From the NCBI GenBank assembly GCA_026122225.1, contig JANEZZ010001852.1:466169-530168 (forward strand): a stretch of DNA of 64,000 nucleotides, read 5' to 3'. Shown here piece after piece: positions 46,418 through 58,934 of the stretch. This stretch comes from Heloderma charlesbogerti. Lineage: Eukaryota > Chordata > Lepidosauria > Squamata > Helodermatidae. Within the stretch, counting starts at the first letter, position 1. Each line of letters starts with the position of its first letter. The notes beneath the pieces were generated by a model. The model did no database searches. It was not told the DNA's origin and was given only the letters and a program-made list of their open reading frames with translations. The position numbers and the translations under genes are program-made.

Positions 46418-47152
46418 TAGGGATGGACGAAAGTCACTTACCTGGTCCCGCAGCTTGCTTCGCGGTGGGGGGGAGGCGCTCCGTTCCTCCCCACCGAAAT
46501 TCTGGCTGGGGGGAGGCGCCCCATCCCTCCGGCCGCGAATCCTCCTGGCCGGCCAGGACGCAAATGGCGGCCGCCGTAGCCACCGCTGTTTGCGTCCCTG
46601 CAGTCAGCCGTGATAGGCTACGTAAATCCTTACGTAGCCTATCACGGCTGACTTTGGAAAAAGAAAAAGGAAAAAGGCTATTTTTGGAAAAAGGCTATTT
46701 GCGTTGCCCTTATTTTCGCCGTAGTCTATGTAAATGTTTACGTAGATTACACATGCCCAAATAAGGAATGCAAATGGCGGCGCCCATGGGTGCCTCCATT
46801 TGCGTACGTGCTTTTTTTTTTTCCAAAGTCAGCCGTGGTAGGCTACGTAAGGATTTACGTAGCCTGTCACGGGGTTTTTGGAAAATCTAGCCATGATAGG
46901 CTACGTAAATCTTTACATAGCCTATCATGTTTGTTGTTTGTTTTTTTTACAGGGAAATGGCGGCAGCGGCAGCCAGTCGGAAGACCGGCCGCCGCCAAAC
47001 CGCCACCGGGACCCGCCAGCACCAGGGACATTCGCCAAAGGTAAGTCCCATTCCGGGGGGGAGGGCGGACCGTTTCTCCACCAATTTCGGGGCCCGAATG
47101 CGTTGGCATTCGGCCTCCCAGAGATTCGTGGAGAAATTCTTTGCCATCCCTA
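46418..47152. mobile_element. GC-rich palindromic hAT-like MITE, 735 bp
   Basis: The termini are TAGGGATG and CATCCCTA, with a perfect 8-bp duplication GCCCCAGG (46410-46417 and 47153-47160). Three versions of the GTGATAGGCTACGTAA hairpin lie at 46610-46645, 46834-46870 and 46892-46929. The last two are diverged or asymmetric. A GCAAATGGCGGC module lies at 46769-46803. Outward splice donors: ACTTACCTG at 46436-46444 (leftward) and AAG|GTAAGT (intron from 47041, rightward). A subterminal hairpin at about 47070-47140 matches that of the other copies. Confidence 0.9.
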
Positions 47153-47160
47153 GCCCCAGG

Positions 47161-48547
47161 GCAATGAATCTTGTTGATATGCTGGCAGCTGGCAAAGGAT
47201 GTCAAGCACTGATGCTGGACCCGAGTACGATATTTCTCTTGAAGCATGAGACATCAGAAATGAAGCTGATGTGCACATTCAGAGCACCATGCTGAATTTT
47301 AAGTATGAATCACAGCTCAACCCTCAAACCTATTTCCGGGGGGGGGGAGCTGGAAAAATGTTTACCCTTGAAGACTGAGATAACAGAGCAAAAGCTAGTG
47401 TACATGTTCAGGACAACATTCTGCATTTCAAGTGCAAACCCAAGCTCAACTGCGTTCACCAGTTTTAAATATGGAAAACACAACACACTGCAATATCTGA
47501 CTTAAGGACTGAGAAATCACAATGAAACATGGTATATATGTTTACAATATAATTGTCCCTTCCCCCTGACATACACCTGTTTTGAAAGGCAGAAGGGAAA
47601 ACATAAAATAGATTGCAATACTATATCAACCTTGGAGATTGAGTTACTGGAATACAATTGGGTGTGCATGTTCAGGACACAATTCCTACATTTCATGAGG
47701 TCAACCTGAGGTCACCCTTGTTTGCAAGAGGACCAGGAGCAATCAGGACCTCTCAAATACAGTGTTTTACTATTTGATATTGATTACTCTTCTTACTCAC
47801 CTTTCCCTAAAACTCAGATGCAAGGCATGTTACAAATTAACAACACAAAACCAGCAGTAATTAAAAAGAAACTAGAATAAAATACTGTAAGAACAGCACA
47901 GTGTAAAAGGAAACATCATATCAGATCAAACACCTTCTGAAAGAGAAAGGTATTACAGTCTTTCCAAAGAAAACTGAAGTTTGGACCAAGCAAGGCCCCT
48001 GAGGGAGGCAATTCCAGACAGTTGTAGCACTACAACATAAAAAGCACTGTCTCTGGTAGCTGCCAACATAACCTTCCAAGATACTTTCACGTGGGAAAGG
48101 ATATCTCCAGAGGATCTAAGACACTTGCAAAGTATCATTGAATTGTGCTGCTATCAAGTGATGAACATTTATGTGCGAACTCACTTGTAGACAAGGGGCG
48201 GTTGAAGGATCCTGTTTTCTTTGTTTTGTTCCTTGAAACCAATCGAAAGAAGAAGAATACATTTTAACCAACGTGTCTAAAAAAAAAACGTTAAAGAAAA
48301 TCATATATTTAAAAAAACTATTAGCAACTCCCTCATTTGTTCTCTTCGCACCAGTAATTAGAGGTAACTGATGCTATTTTTTATTTTGAATTTCCCAGGC
48401 CCCGTAATGCCTTCTCTTAGCAATTCTTGTGAAACGTTTCTCCCCTCCAACTCCATCTCAGTTTTACTGGCTCAGAGGGCATGATAAGCTTTATGAAATG
48501 CTGTGCTAGTAACAGGCTTATGGTCTATATCTTCTTATAAGGGTTAA
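47161..48547. other. unassigned sequence
   Basis: A G homopolymer lies near 47338-47347. No recognised elements. Confidence 0.45.
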
Positions 48548-48715
48548 GAGAAGCCCTTCTGGATCAGACCAAAGGCTTATCTAGTCCGGCATTTCCACCA
48601 TGTTTCCCACCATGGCCAACCAGGTGCCAATGGGAAGCCCATAAGCAGGACATGATGGCAATTGCTCTCCCCTGCTGTTGTTTCCCAGAACTGGTATCAA
48701 GAGCTTGGATGTGGA
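48548..48715 (-). mobile_element. CR1 LINE 3' end
   Basis: GGATCAGACCAAAGGCTTAT, then GGCCAACCAGGTGCC, then AAGCAGGACATGATGG, the same layout as 25618-25825. Confidence 0.75.
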
Positions 48716-49038
48716 AATGTAATATCTTCTGTTAGGTATTTACGTGCTGTAATTCTGTGGGGGTCCTACACTGACCAAGGTTGGTGAGCATTTGGAGGCA
48801 CCGTTTCAGGTGACTGGTAAGGCCTGAAGCTTCCTGCTAAGGGTTTTGTGGCCCCAGCTGGGAGATAGAGATTACCTTTGAGGCCAATTCTACTCTCCCA
48901 CTATGAGTTTTGTGGCTTTAGGGGAGCTGACAGGGGAAGGCCTCCTGAGCCAAAAATTGGAGAGTCTTGAGGGATGGCGATCAAAGATGCCACTCTACGG
49001 GCAGCGAATGTCCTGCCCAATACAATGCTGGGCTACTC
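48716..49038. other. unassigned sequence
   Basis: No recognised features. Confidence 0.45.
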
Positions 49039-49764
49039 TAGGGATGGGTGGATTCCCTACTTGCTGCTCTGGGGGGGAATCCGCCCACAGGGAGAGGTGA
49101 TCTGGTCCTCCCCTCAGAATCCTCTTCGACTGGCTCCGCTCCGTGGCAATTCTGCGGAGCCGCTGGCCGGCTCCATAGCACCAGCGATATGGCCAGCATT
49201 GTCCTGCCGTATCCCTGGCTGAGGGCTCACTCCGGATGCAAATGGCATCCGCTATGCCATTTGCGGCCATAAAGCTCTTAGATTAAGCCAAATGCAGCTG
49301 TAAATGGCTGCATTTAGCTTAAACTAAGGGCTTTACAGCCATAAATGGCGTGCGCTATGCCATTTGTGTCTGTGGCTTTTCCCGCGATGGGGGAAAACCA
49401 CAGATGCAAATGGCATAGTGCATGCTGTTTGCAGCCGTAAAGCCCTTAGTTTAAGCTAAATGCAGCCATTTACGGCTGCATTTGGCTTAATCTAAGAGCT
49501 TTATGGCCTCAAATGGTGTAGCGGACGCCATTTGAGTTCAGAGTGAGCCCTCAGCCAGGGATACGGCACAGCAATGCCGGCCATATCGCTGGCGCTATGG
49601 AGCCGGCCAGCAGCTCCACAGAATCGCTGCGAAGAGGATCCAGCCCCAGACAGTTCTGGAGGGAGGCAGAGGTGAGTTGTGCCATTCCACCACGGACTCT
49701 GGAGGCCGGGTTCTATTGAATCCGGCCTCATTGGGGTCCGTGGCGGATTTCTCTGACATCCTTA
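49039..49764. mobile_element. GC-rich palindromic hAT-like MITE, 726 bp, divergent interior
   Basis: It begins TAGGGATGGG and ends GACATCCTTA. The flanks GGCTACTC and GGCTATGT share only the first five bases. Nearly the whole element folds back: CCGGCTCCATAGCACCAGCG near 49166 pairs with GGCGCTATGGAGCCGG near 49592, and GATTAAGCCAAATGCAGC with GCTGCATTTGGCTTAATC. It lacks the GTGATAGGCTACGTA module and uses AAGCTCTTAGATTAAGCC instead. A donor AG|GTGAGT faces right (intron from 49671). Its left-end donor is degraded. Confidence 0.78.
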
Positions 49765-49772
49765 GGCTATGT

Positions 49773-51070
49773 TGGCTCAGAGAAGGTGCCCGCTTAGTTT
49801 CCCCTTCGCAGATCTGAGAACTTTCAATAAATGTGGCTCAAATTTCATACCAAATACTTGTGTCTTGTCTCTTTATTTTCCATCCTTACACCAGAAAACA
49901 TTATGCAGAAGATCCTGCTGTAATAAGAGTGATGCTTGAGCATCTCACCCTCATGATCTCTAGGGGTTATATGCAGTTAGCAGTGCTTGATACTGGTAGA
50001 TAAGTTTCCATTATCATTTATATATGTGCGTGCGTGTGTGAGTACACATGTATTTTGCAAACTTTCTTGTAAAATACAAACTACGTTGATGTTTATTGAT
50101 ACTTCCTAAGATTTTAGGCGACTAATGGGAACTTATCACTAGCGCAATGAGAAGCTAGCACTTCCTAAGGCAGAACTGAAAAGGAATGAATTATTTTTCA
50201 GATATTTTCTTGCACTTTTTTGTATTTCATGCACGTTATATTTTAACAACATTAAAATAATTCTAAGTTTTCTTGAAAGATGTTGTACTCCATGAAACAG
50301 TTTGATTACAGATTTCCTTACTAGTAAATGTCAACATTTACCAAGTTTTTGATATCACAACATTTTACTTGAGACTCGGGGGCTTCTGTTATTAAATAAG
50401 AAAAAAAGGAATGAGAGAGAAATAGTATCTGTTAAAAACAGTTGATTCTTACCATTTTAATTTACATGATAAATTAACCTTTTATACCTCTGTCTCAACT
50501 GAAAGAGACCAGGAAATAAAATTCAGTCTTATCAGCAGACTCTTTTAATAGCTCCTGAAAAGTGGCGTGTGGGAGGAATTAATTGTTCTCCCTAACTCAG
50601 CTACTCATTTCCAAAAAGGAAATAGGTGGTTGCTTTAATATCTTGGCACCAGGCAAACATTTTTTGACAACTAAATTAGGGTCCCAGGAAATAAACTCAG
50701 CCTATTATGTGTTACGATATGAATGGACTTTAAACCAATGTCTTTGTATATTAGGTACAGGTATTTAAAATGTCTTCCATTTGTAAATGTGGACAAAACA
50801 TATTTTGTTCTGTTTTTATCTTCAGATTGGTATGATAGCTCTCACCTTAAGGATTCAATGCCTTTATCATGCCAAACGATCAACAAAAGAACCATGAATG
50901 CTGAGAAAGAGTTATATTGGAATTATAATTGTTCATTTGACAACAGCACATAAAAGAACAAATGTAGATGGTAAACTACAGGAACTTTTGTTACCACTAC
51001 TATTTAGCATATGTAAAGCACCTATAATTTGCATAGTGCTTTACAACCTGTGATTGCCCTCACAACAACA
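49773..51070. other. unassigned sequence
   Basis: AT-rich with no recognised features. A short GT run lies near 50028-50040. Confidence 0.45.
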
Positions 51071-51318
51071 CTGTGACCTGGTTTGCACGAACACTGCACC
51101 GCACCATGGCTTATTAGCTGCGTGTCATCTGAACCCTACAGCAGGCCGTGGGTTCAGTGTGGTTTGTTAACCACCCCAACAAGCTACCCTTGCTGGGTTC
51201 GGACAACATGAGAAGCCTTGTCTGGTGAGGGTAATTATGTAAATCAGCCAGCATGTGACTGGCATGTGCCACCACAGCTTGTTAACCACTTGGTGATCAT
51301 GCAAACCACGCCTCTGAG
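51071..51318. mobile_element. foldback element, distant copy 3 of the GGTTATTGTGGGTT-arm family
   Basis: GACCTGGTTTGCACGAACAC on the left pairs loosely with GTGATCATGCAAACCACGCC on the right. Inner GTGGTTTGTTAACCACC is itself a hairpin. Confidence 0.5.
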
Positions 51319-52030
51319 GTGCCTCATAATTATCTAGTTTATACAGTTGGAGTACTGAGGCTGAGAGACAGTGATTTTCACAAAGCCACACAGTAAGGTG
51401 GGATTTGAATTCCTGTCTCCCAGATCCAAGTGTCACTCTGTCTTCACTAGGCAATACTGGCTCCTCCCCCGACATACACATACACACACACACCTTTTCT
51501 GAACAGTCTAGCAAGTGTAACCTTGATCACATGATTGCAAGCGGTAAACTACTGAGCAAGTCTGTTTATGTATGTTGCTTGAGTAGAAGACCACATGAGA
51601 ATCACCATTGTCAGCTCTTTTGAAGAGAAGCAGTGGAATTAATTCATTAACTGGGAGGGCTGGAGGCATACATGATATTTAATTTCTAAAAGTACATCAA
51701 CATTGTAATGTTCCATCTTCTTTTACTAGAGGAGCAGCAACTTTCTCAATCCGCTCAACCAATCCATCCTTGGTTCTAATGTCATTGTCCATCTTGGAGT
51801 ATAAAAGATGACACTCTGAGGGCAGAAATGCCTTCTCTTTCTCCTCCAAACAACTTTCACAAAGGTCAAAGTGCCTCATGCACTTTAAATTTGGTGGTTC
51901 TTGGACATTCAAGGCAGGAAGATGAAGCAAAGGCTCTTCTACCTTCATGCTGTCCTTCCCTGAAGTCTACAGTACTAGAAAGTGATAGCGGATTGTGGGT
52001 ACTTGGTTCCAGGGAATGGACAGAATCTAC
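51319..52030. other. unassigned sequence with a short (CA)n run
   Basis: A CA run lies at about 51477-51493. A minus-strand open frame at 51697-51948 (83 codons) has no recognised domain and no clear splice sites, and was not called. Confidence 0.4.
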
Positions 52031-52398
52031 TAAGGATGCTTGAAGATTTCATTCAGTCCATATTTGACAGTGAACTCACCTGATTTGCACCTCCTGAACT
52101 AATGTGTAGATTTTAATGCAATTATCCTTCTGATTCTACATTTCTCCATTTTATGATGCAGTTTTCAATTCAAAACAACCTTGCCAAAATAAGCATAAAA
52201 TGTGTATTGCATTATGAAAGGCATATACAAATGCACATTTTACCATAACATCATATAAAATGTTTATAAATTCTCATGCCGATTAAAAATAAATAAATAA
52301 ATAACCCAAATTAATGTGGAAATGGGACAGAACAGACTTATGAATGAGCAAATGTGAACCTCACATGGACCACAAATAGTCGGATCTGTTCATCCCTT
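52031..52398 (-). mobile_element. AT-rich hAT-like MITE, copy 3, inverted
   Basis: The left end TAAGGATGC and the right end GTTCATCCCTT form an imperfect TAGGGATG-type inverted repeat. Read on the minus strand it carries GAAAACTGCATCATAAAATG and GAAGGATAATTGC, as in 1075-1381. Confidence 0.6.
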
Positions 52399-53891
52399 TC
52401 TACCTGGCACTACCCATCAGTTGGCAATCGCTGCTTTAGTGTATAAGTTTTCAAGTTTTGCCATGCTGTCAGGAGCATCAGAAATATACCCCTTACATTC
52501 CCATGTCAGAGGATTCTAGCAGCTATTCCTCATAGAAATGTATCCAATAGTAAGGAGATGTGTGACAACAGAAACTGTGAGTCCACTGGCTTAGGTAAGA
52601 GTAGTAGATGAATGTAACTATAAAGTATGTTATAACATCACAGAACAAAGGGACTTTTGAGGGGCAGGGCACGAGGAGTCTGGAGCTTCAACAGACTGGA
52701 GCCTAGAGCTTCACTTGCTGGTTTCACTACTGCACTTTCTGGTGCTGAAGAGATGCACAACTTCCAAAATGGAAATAAAGTTTGTATCCTCCCTCTTCAT
52801 CACGGCAACTGATGTGGTGAAAATGGCAAGAAAAACTCCAGCTGAACATGAATTTTTGTCCTGCCTACACATATGACTTCTTTGGATCCTGGACTATGTG
52901 CATAATCTTGTGAGAAAGTTAGGCACACTCCATGAGACCTATGGACTTAACTACACACCTCAGCCCCTTTATTTCACAGAATATTAAACACATCTACCTT
53001 CTCTGGACTGAGCTCAGTTACCCCAGCTGTCAGAATCATGAATATAGAAGACTGCATGCCTGCTGCTGCATTCATGGGGCCCTTACTCCCGAAGACCCTA
53101 TCTGGTCTGTCAACACTGGTATGGCTGATCACCTGATAGATGAAATGGAGTGGACACCTGGATAAGGTCCAGCACCTTCCCCCTCACCTTGTAGGTGATC
53201 ATTTCTGTATCCCGGTTGGTGTCTCTGGAGATCAGAATGCATGCATGCATATGAAATTCAATATTATAATAACTAACTTACTGAGTTTCAGTAATACAAT
53301 TCTATCTGGAACCCACAGTGCCCCAAGTAACATTTTCTTGTTTAAAAGTTATTTCAGTTGCACATTCTTTGTCAAGGAATGTAGGTTTGGATGAAGTGGT
53401 AAATGACTTTTCATGTCAAACAGCCAAGAAAGATTTTTTCACAAAATGTATCATGCTTAAATTAAAGTGGATGAAATCACATTAGTGAATATATTAAGAA
53501 AAATGTTACCTTCAGCATATTATAGAAATTAAATAAACATAGCAATTACTAAAGTTTCATTGGTACATTTGGACACTGATAACTAAATAAGGATCACAGA
53601 GCAACAGTTTATTGTTAAACTTGGGCACAGCTGAATATGAACTTGAGTTTAAGTTTAACTAGGTAAAGTTAGGGGTGCCAATTTGATGTTTCACCCAGGG
53701 CCCTGAAAACTTTGCTGTAGCACTCTGCAAAAGTGCAGATATGTCTTTATTTATTTATTTATCATGTTGACAAGGTACCATGGAGAAGACAAGAAGCACT
53801 GAGATGTTGTAGTATTTACAGAAGCACAACAGGTTCCAATCTTACTTTCACCTACTCACGTCTTTGATCCAGTGCAGACATAACACTCCAA
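52399..53891. other. unassigned sequence
   Basis: A short (TTTA)n tract lies at 53745-53762. No gene structure is recognised. Confidence 0.45.
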
Positions 53892-53979
53892 GGGTAGTAT
53901 CCCATGGTACTCCTACACAGAGTAGTCCCATTAAAGTGAATGGGCCTAGTCTACATAGGACTACCATTGGATACTGCCC
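53892..53979. mobile_element. small palindromic MITE
   Basis: The left part GGGTAGTATCCCATGGTA pairs with TACCATTGGATACTGCCC, with AGTCCCATTAAAGTGAATGG between. It is similar in plan to 3925-4007. Confidence 0.65.
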
Positions 53980-54101
53980 CAAGTCTCAAACTTTTCTTTA
54001 AGAGATTAGCATGGACTACTTTCTCACCCACTTCTAAAAGATGTGAGTAGGAAAAAGTAACATGAGAATCACTGTAAGTGTGAGAATAAGAGCCATAATA
54101 A

Positions 54102-56023
54102 GTCTGCAATCCTATACACAGTTTTTGTTGTTTATTTGTTCAGTCGCTTCCGACTCTTCGTGACTTCATGGACCAGCCCATGCCAGAGCTTCCTGTTGGC
54201 CATTGCCACCCCCAGCTCCCCCAAGGTTGAGTGCGTCACCTCCAGAATATCATCCATCTATCTTGCCCTTGGTGGGCCCCTCTTCCTTTTGCCTTCCACT
54301 TTCCCTAGCATCAGCATCTTCTCCAGGGTATCCTGTCTTCTCATGATGTGGCCAAAGTACTTCAGTTTTGCCTTTAATATCATTCCCTCAAGGGAGCAGT
54401 CTGGCTTTATTTCCTGGAGTATGGACTGGTTTGATCTTCTTGCAGTCCAAGGCACTCTCAGAATTTTCCTCCAACACCACAGTTCAAAAGCATCTATCTT
54501 CCTTCGCTCAGCCTTCCTTATGGTCCAGCTCTCGCAGCCATAGGTTACTACAGGGAATACCATTGCTTTAACTATGCGGACCTTTGTTGTCAGTGTGATG
54601 TCTCTGCTCTTCACTATTTTATCAAGATTTGTCATTGCTCTCCTCCCAAGAAGTAAACGTCTTTTGATTTCCTGGCTGCAGTCAGCATCTGCAGTAATCT
54701 TTGCGCCTAGAAATACAAAGTCTGTCACTGCCTCCACGTTTTCTCCCTCTATTTGCCAGTTATTAATCAAGTTGGTTGCCATAAACTTGGTTTTTTTGAG
54801 GTTCAACTGCAACCCAGCTTTTGCACTTTCTTCTTTCACCTTTGTCACAAGGTTCCTCAGCTCCTCCTCACTTTCAGCCATCAAAGAGGTATCATTTGCA
54901 TATCTGAGATTGTTAATGTTTCTCCCAGCAATTTTAACTCCAGCCTTGGCTTCATCAAGCCCAGCACGTTGCATGATGTGTTCTGCATACAGGTTGAACA
55001 GGTAGGGTGAGAGTATACAACCCTGCCGTACTCCTTTGCCAATCTTAAACCTGTCCGTTGTTCCGTGGTCTGTTCTTACCGTTCTTGCTACTTGGTCGTT
55101 ATACAGATTCCTCAGGAGGCAGACAAGATAATTTGGTATCCCCATACCACCAAGAACTTGCCACAATTTGTTATGATCCACACTGTCAAAGGCTTTAGAG
55201 TAGTCAATAAAACAGAAATAAATGTTTTTCTGAAACTCCCTGGCTTTCTCCATTATCCAGCGGATATTGGCAATTTGGTCTCTAGTTCCTCTGCCTTTTC
55301 GAAACCCAGCTTGTACATCTGGCAATTCTCGTTCCATGACTTGCTGGAGTCTACCTTGCAAGATCTTGAACATTACCTTACTGGCATGTGAAATAAGTGC
55401 CACTGTTCGATAGTTTGAACATTCTTTAGTGTATCCCTTTTTTGGTATGGGGATATAAGTTGATTTTTTCCAATCTGATGGCCATTATTGTGTTTTCCAA
55501 ATTTGCTGGCATATGGCATGCATCACCTTGCAAGATTTTAAACAGTTCAGCTGGGATACCGTCATGTCCTGCTGCCTTGTTATTAGCAATGCTTCTTAAG
55601 GCCCATTCAGCCTCACTCTTCAGGATGTCTGGCTCTAGCTCACTGACCACACCGTCAAATCTATCCCTGATATTATTATCCTTCCTATACAGATCTTCCG
55701 TATATCCTTGCCACCTTTTCTTGATCCCTTCTGCTTCTGTTAGGTCCTTGCCATCTTTGTTTTTGATCATACCCATTTTTCCCTGGAATTTACCTCCAAT
55801 GTTTCTAATTTTCTGGAAGAGGTCTCTTGTCCTTCCTATTCTATTATCTTCTTCCACTTCCGTGCATTGCTTGTTTAAAAATAATCCCTTATCTCTTCTG
55901 GCTAACCTCTGGAATTTTGCATTTAATTGGGCATATCTCCCCCTTTCACTGTTGCCCCTGAGAGTAAGTCCCATTGAACTCAAGGGGAGCTACTTCTGAG
56001 TAGACTTGCATAGGATTGCACTG
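54102..56023. mobile_element. PIF/Harbinger-like MITE split by a BovB insertion
   Basis: The left remnant (54102-54120) is GTCTGCAATCCTATACACA after TAA. The right remnant (55963-56023) continues GAGAGTAAGTCCCATTGAAC to CATAGGATTGCACTG before TAA. Put side by side they give the 45460-45549 type of MITE, with a few bases missing at the junction. Confidence 0.75.
54121..55962 (-). mobile_element. BovB (RTE) LINE, 5'-truncated, about 1.84 kb, inactive
   Basis: The minus strand encodes an ORF2 piece at 55983-55426 with NNKAAGHDGIPAELFKILQG, a frame break, then a 381-codon frame (55403-54258). That frame has the RT motifs FIDYSKAFDSVDH (residues 65-77), GVRQGCILSPYLFN (124-137) and, at the catalytic position, Y-A-N-D (168-171) where RTEs have YADD. 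One catalytic aspartate is therefore replaced. The C-terminal thumb has CESWTIRKAERRKID and FELWCWRKILRVPW. A frame break precedes the last residues and the 3' end near 54130 (CAGTCGCTTCCGACTC). The full-length endonuclease half is missing. Confidence 0.93.
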
Positions 56024-56026
56024 TAA

Positions 56027-57029
56027 GTGTACTAACTTGAACACATGCCTGAACGTATTGCACATACTGATACATTTATGTTGACAATAAGTTATAGGTC
56101 CAAATTTAGAGAAAGTAATAGTCTCCTAAATTCTATTGATAAAAATAGGATTTTAGTTAGTCACAGCTAGCATTTTCTATGCTGATTTCTCTGCTATGAT
56201 TTCAACAGGACTTAAGTATGATAACTTTCTCTGGATTGGAGTCAGAATATTAACCAACAGTCATATTGCTAAACTTACGGATATTCCAGCAATGATGTGG
56301 GTAAAATGTCAGTGTGAATATTAGAAAAGGTTGTGATTTTATGCAGCAGCTATTTGTACTTTATATGTCTCTTTAAAACTGTCAACAGTGAAGGAGGGCA
56401 ATTTATAATATCTTTTTATTTGCTGGCCCAATAAATTATATTATCTTTGTTGACTACATTTTCATTGTTACCATATGTTCAAATGTTCCATACAGCCACA
56501 TCATGATCAGATACCATTACTAAGAATACAGAGGGCTGACACACTTATACAATCCTCCTTGGGTTTTGCTGGAGCCAAAATCATGACAAAGGCACAGTAT
56601 TACTGCCAATTTGTTTTGTTATAGATCTATACAGATAAATACCTTTATTGTTTTTAAAAGCAAGTTTGGTAACTATAAGCCACAGTCTCTAGAAGTTGTA
56701 CATCCTCTGTAGATTCTTGTCCAGTGAATGAATGTATATTCAATGAAATAAGCTCCGGAAGTAAAAGGTTTCCATTATGCCAATGTTGCACTTGTGATGT
56801 GTAAAATTGCCCTCTCTCACACACAAGGCCTAATGTGTGTGTGCGTGTGCATGCATGGGAGAGAGAGAGAGAGAGAATGTGTATGTTTTTAAATAGCTAT
56901 GTGCTGTGGGAAGAACTACTTTCTTTCACCTGAATTCATCTTCATTAACTGACCCTGAATTCTAGTATTAGGAGTGTATTATTTTTAATGTACTTTTTAG
57001 TCTTTTATTCTTGTGCCTTTAAATTGTAT
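56027..57029. repeat. unassigned sequence with (GT)n-(GA)n microsatellite
   Basis: A compound GT/GA run lies at 56834-56880. Otherwise not recognised. Confidence 0.5.
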
Positions 57030-57150
57030 TTTAAGGTATTTGTTTTATGATGGTTTTAATTATGATTTTATTTTAAATGTTGGCTTTTATTGTTGTTAGC
57101 CTCCTTGAATTCCATTTCCTGGTAGAAAGGCAGGATGCAAATTAAACAAA
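57030..57150 (+). mobile_element. L2/CR1-type LINE 3' end
   Basis: A U-rich block with TTTTATTGTTGTTAGCCTCC, then GGTAGAAAGGCAGGATGCAA and an A-rich tail. More diverged than the other copies. Confidence 0.55.
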
Positions 57151-57440
57151 TACAAATCCTACCTACTTTCTCCCGACTTTGAATGATTTTATACACCTCT
57201 ATCATGTCTCTCTCTTACTAACCTTGTTTCCAAGCTAAAAAGCCCCGCACATTGTAATCTTTCCTCATATCTACAGTATCCTTTCTAAAGCGTGGTAGCC
57301 AGAACTGTACACAGTATTCCAAGCATGGTGGCATCATTGATTTGTATTAAGGCATTATGATATTGTCAGTTTTATTTTCAGTTCCTTTCCTAATGATCCC
57401 CAACATGGAATTTGCCATTTTCACAGCAGCTGTGCACAGG
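57151..57440 (-). mobile_element. CR1 LINE, internal 3' part
   Basis: ACCTCTATCATGTCTCTCTC, TTTCCAAGCTAAAAAGCC, CAGAACTGTACACAGTATTC and CTAATGATCCCCAACATGG appear in the order of the reverse complement of amniote CR1 3' regions. It is several hundred bases upstream of the CR1 terminus represented at 25618-25825. Confidence 0.7.
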
Positions 57441-57639
57441 CTCATTCACTTCCATTTCATTTCCAAAAGCAATTCAAGTTATCACCTTGAAAGTTTTGAA
57501 AGGGTTTAGGATCAGAATATATTAAGGACCATCTCCTCTGTCCTGTATAGTCCTGCCCATCCCTGCATTCAGCAGCAGGTGCCTGTGTATGTTTCCCAGC
57601 ACCAGCTGAGCATGGGAACAAGGGAATGAGCCATCTTAG

Positions 57640-57890
57640 TGGAAGTGGCCAGGTTATGGAACTCCCTGCCCCGAGGGATTAGCCATGCTCCATCACTGAT
57701 GATCTTCTGCCATCAGTTAAAGCAGGGGTGCTCCCTTTTGTGCTTCGATGTGCTCTGTTGTTGTTTCATTGTACAGGTTGTTATGAGTCTAATCTATTTC
57801 TCTTGTAATGTTTTTTAACGTTGTGAACACTTCAGAGTGGAGTAGATAGGTGGCATAGAAATCTCAATAATTAAGGATATTGTGAAGCAA
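57640..57890 (+). mobile_element. L2/CR1-type LINE 3' region
   Basis: TGGAACTCCCTGCCCCGAGG, then a U-rich stretch, then AACACTTCAGAGTGGAG and GGTGGCATAGAAATCTCAAT at the 3' end. This is an old, incomplete copy. Confidence 0.55.
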
Positions 57891-57943
57891 AGGTAATGTG
57901 TAGTTCTGGCCTGAACATGGAGGGCTGAAAGGGAAAGACACAG

Positions 57944-58023
57944 GCTGCTATACACACTTATGTGTAAGTCCCACTGAACTCAACAGGACTTACTTTTGAG
58001 TAGACATGTATAGGATTATTCTG
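57944..58023. mobile_element. PIF/Harbinger-like MITE, left end eroded
   Basis: GCTGCTATACACACTTATG on the left lacks the AATCC of the consensus. GTAAGTCCCACTGAACTCAA, GAGTAGACATGTATAGGATT and a following TAA place it in the family of 45460-45549. Confidence 0.65.
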
Positions 58024-58728
58024 TAACCTCATAGCTTAATTATGTTCTAAATCCAATAGAACTGGGTATTCCCTCTACCTAGAATTAATCATAGGTTTTT
58101 GCTTCTGACATGTGTAATTGTCCTTTTGTTTTTTGCCTCAACCGTAACACTGAGATCTGACTTGGCATTTCATTGGATATATTACAATTCTTAGACTGTT
58201 GAAATTAGTATTTCACAGCAACCATCTGTGGTGCAGTCATCAGAGCCCTTTTGGGAAGCAAGCAAAGTAATTTCCTATAAATCCACATATACTTTAGAAA
58301 TGAGAAGTGAAATCAACTGAAACCACCATTTGTTTGCCCTAAACCAAGATTTCCAGATACTAATACCAATTCCTTGTGTAAGCCTAAGCCCCTGTAGCTT
58401 GAGATTGAACAGGAGATAAGTACAGCTTTGGAACTTACTTTTCTTGTTTCCTAGCACCAGTGTTATTGAAATCAGCCTAGTGGCATGCATACTATGTCAT
58501 TCTTCCTTTCTCCTATCCTTGCCCTTTGTTATATGCACCATTTGGGGTCAGGGAGTGGGTGGACATGATCATTTTCCATTGTTAATCTATTTCTGTTACA
58601 TATAAACATATGCACAGAGATATTTAATGAAATAAACTGAAAATATTGCTTACAAAACAAATGAAAAACCACCTCTTGTACAATAGCAGAGAAAGGTGTC
58701 TTAAGATACTGTTATCACAAACTTGATA
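58024..58728. other. unassigned sequence
   Basis: No recognised features. Confidence 0.45.
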
Positions 58729-58934
58729 GTATTTATTTATTTAATTAATTTATGTCCCACCTTTCTGCCCCAAAAATGGTGGTCAAGACACCATTATTTA
58801 ATACAGTTTAAAAAACAAAGCCTTAATTAAAACATAACATAAAAACAAATATGTTAAAAACACAATTACAAACATGATAAAAGAAATAAATAGCACCGAC
58901 AAATTAAAAACCCCTTCAACAACAGACCAGCTTA

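Noticed and set aside
51697..51948. Minus-strand 83-codon frame with CMRHFDLCESCLEEKEK
   Set aside because: Considered as an exon or retrocopy, but flanking stops, the absence of splice sites and no recognised family leave too little support.
55442..55999. 185-codon plus-strand frame opposite the BovB copy
   Set aside because: It is the antisense shadow of the BovB ORF2 fragment on the minus strand.
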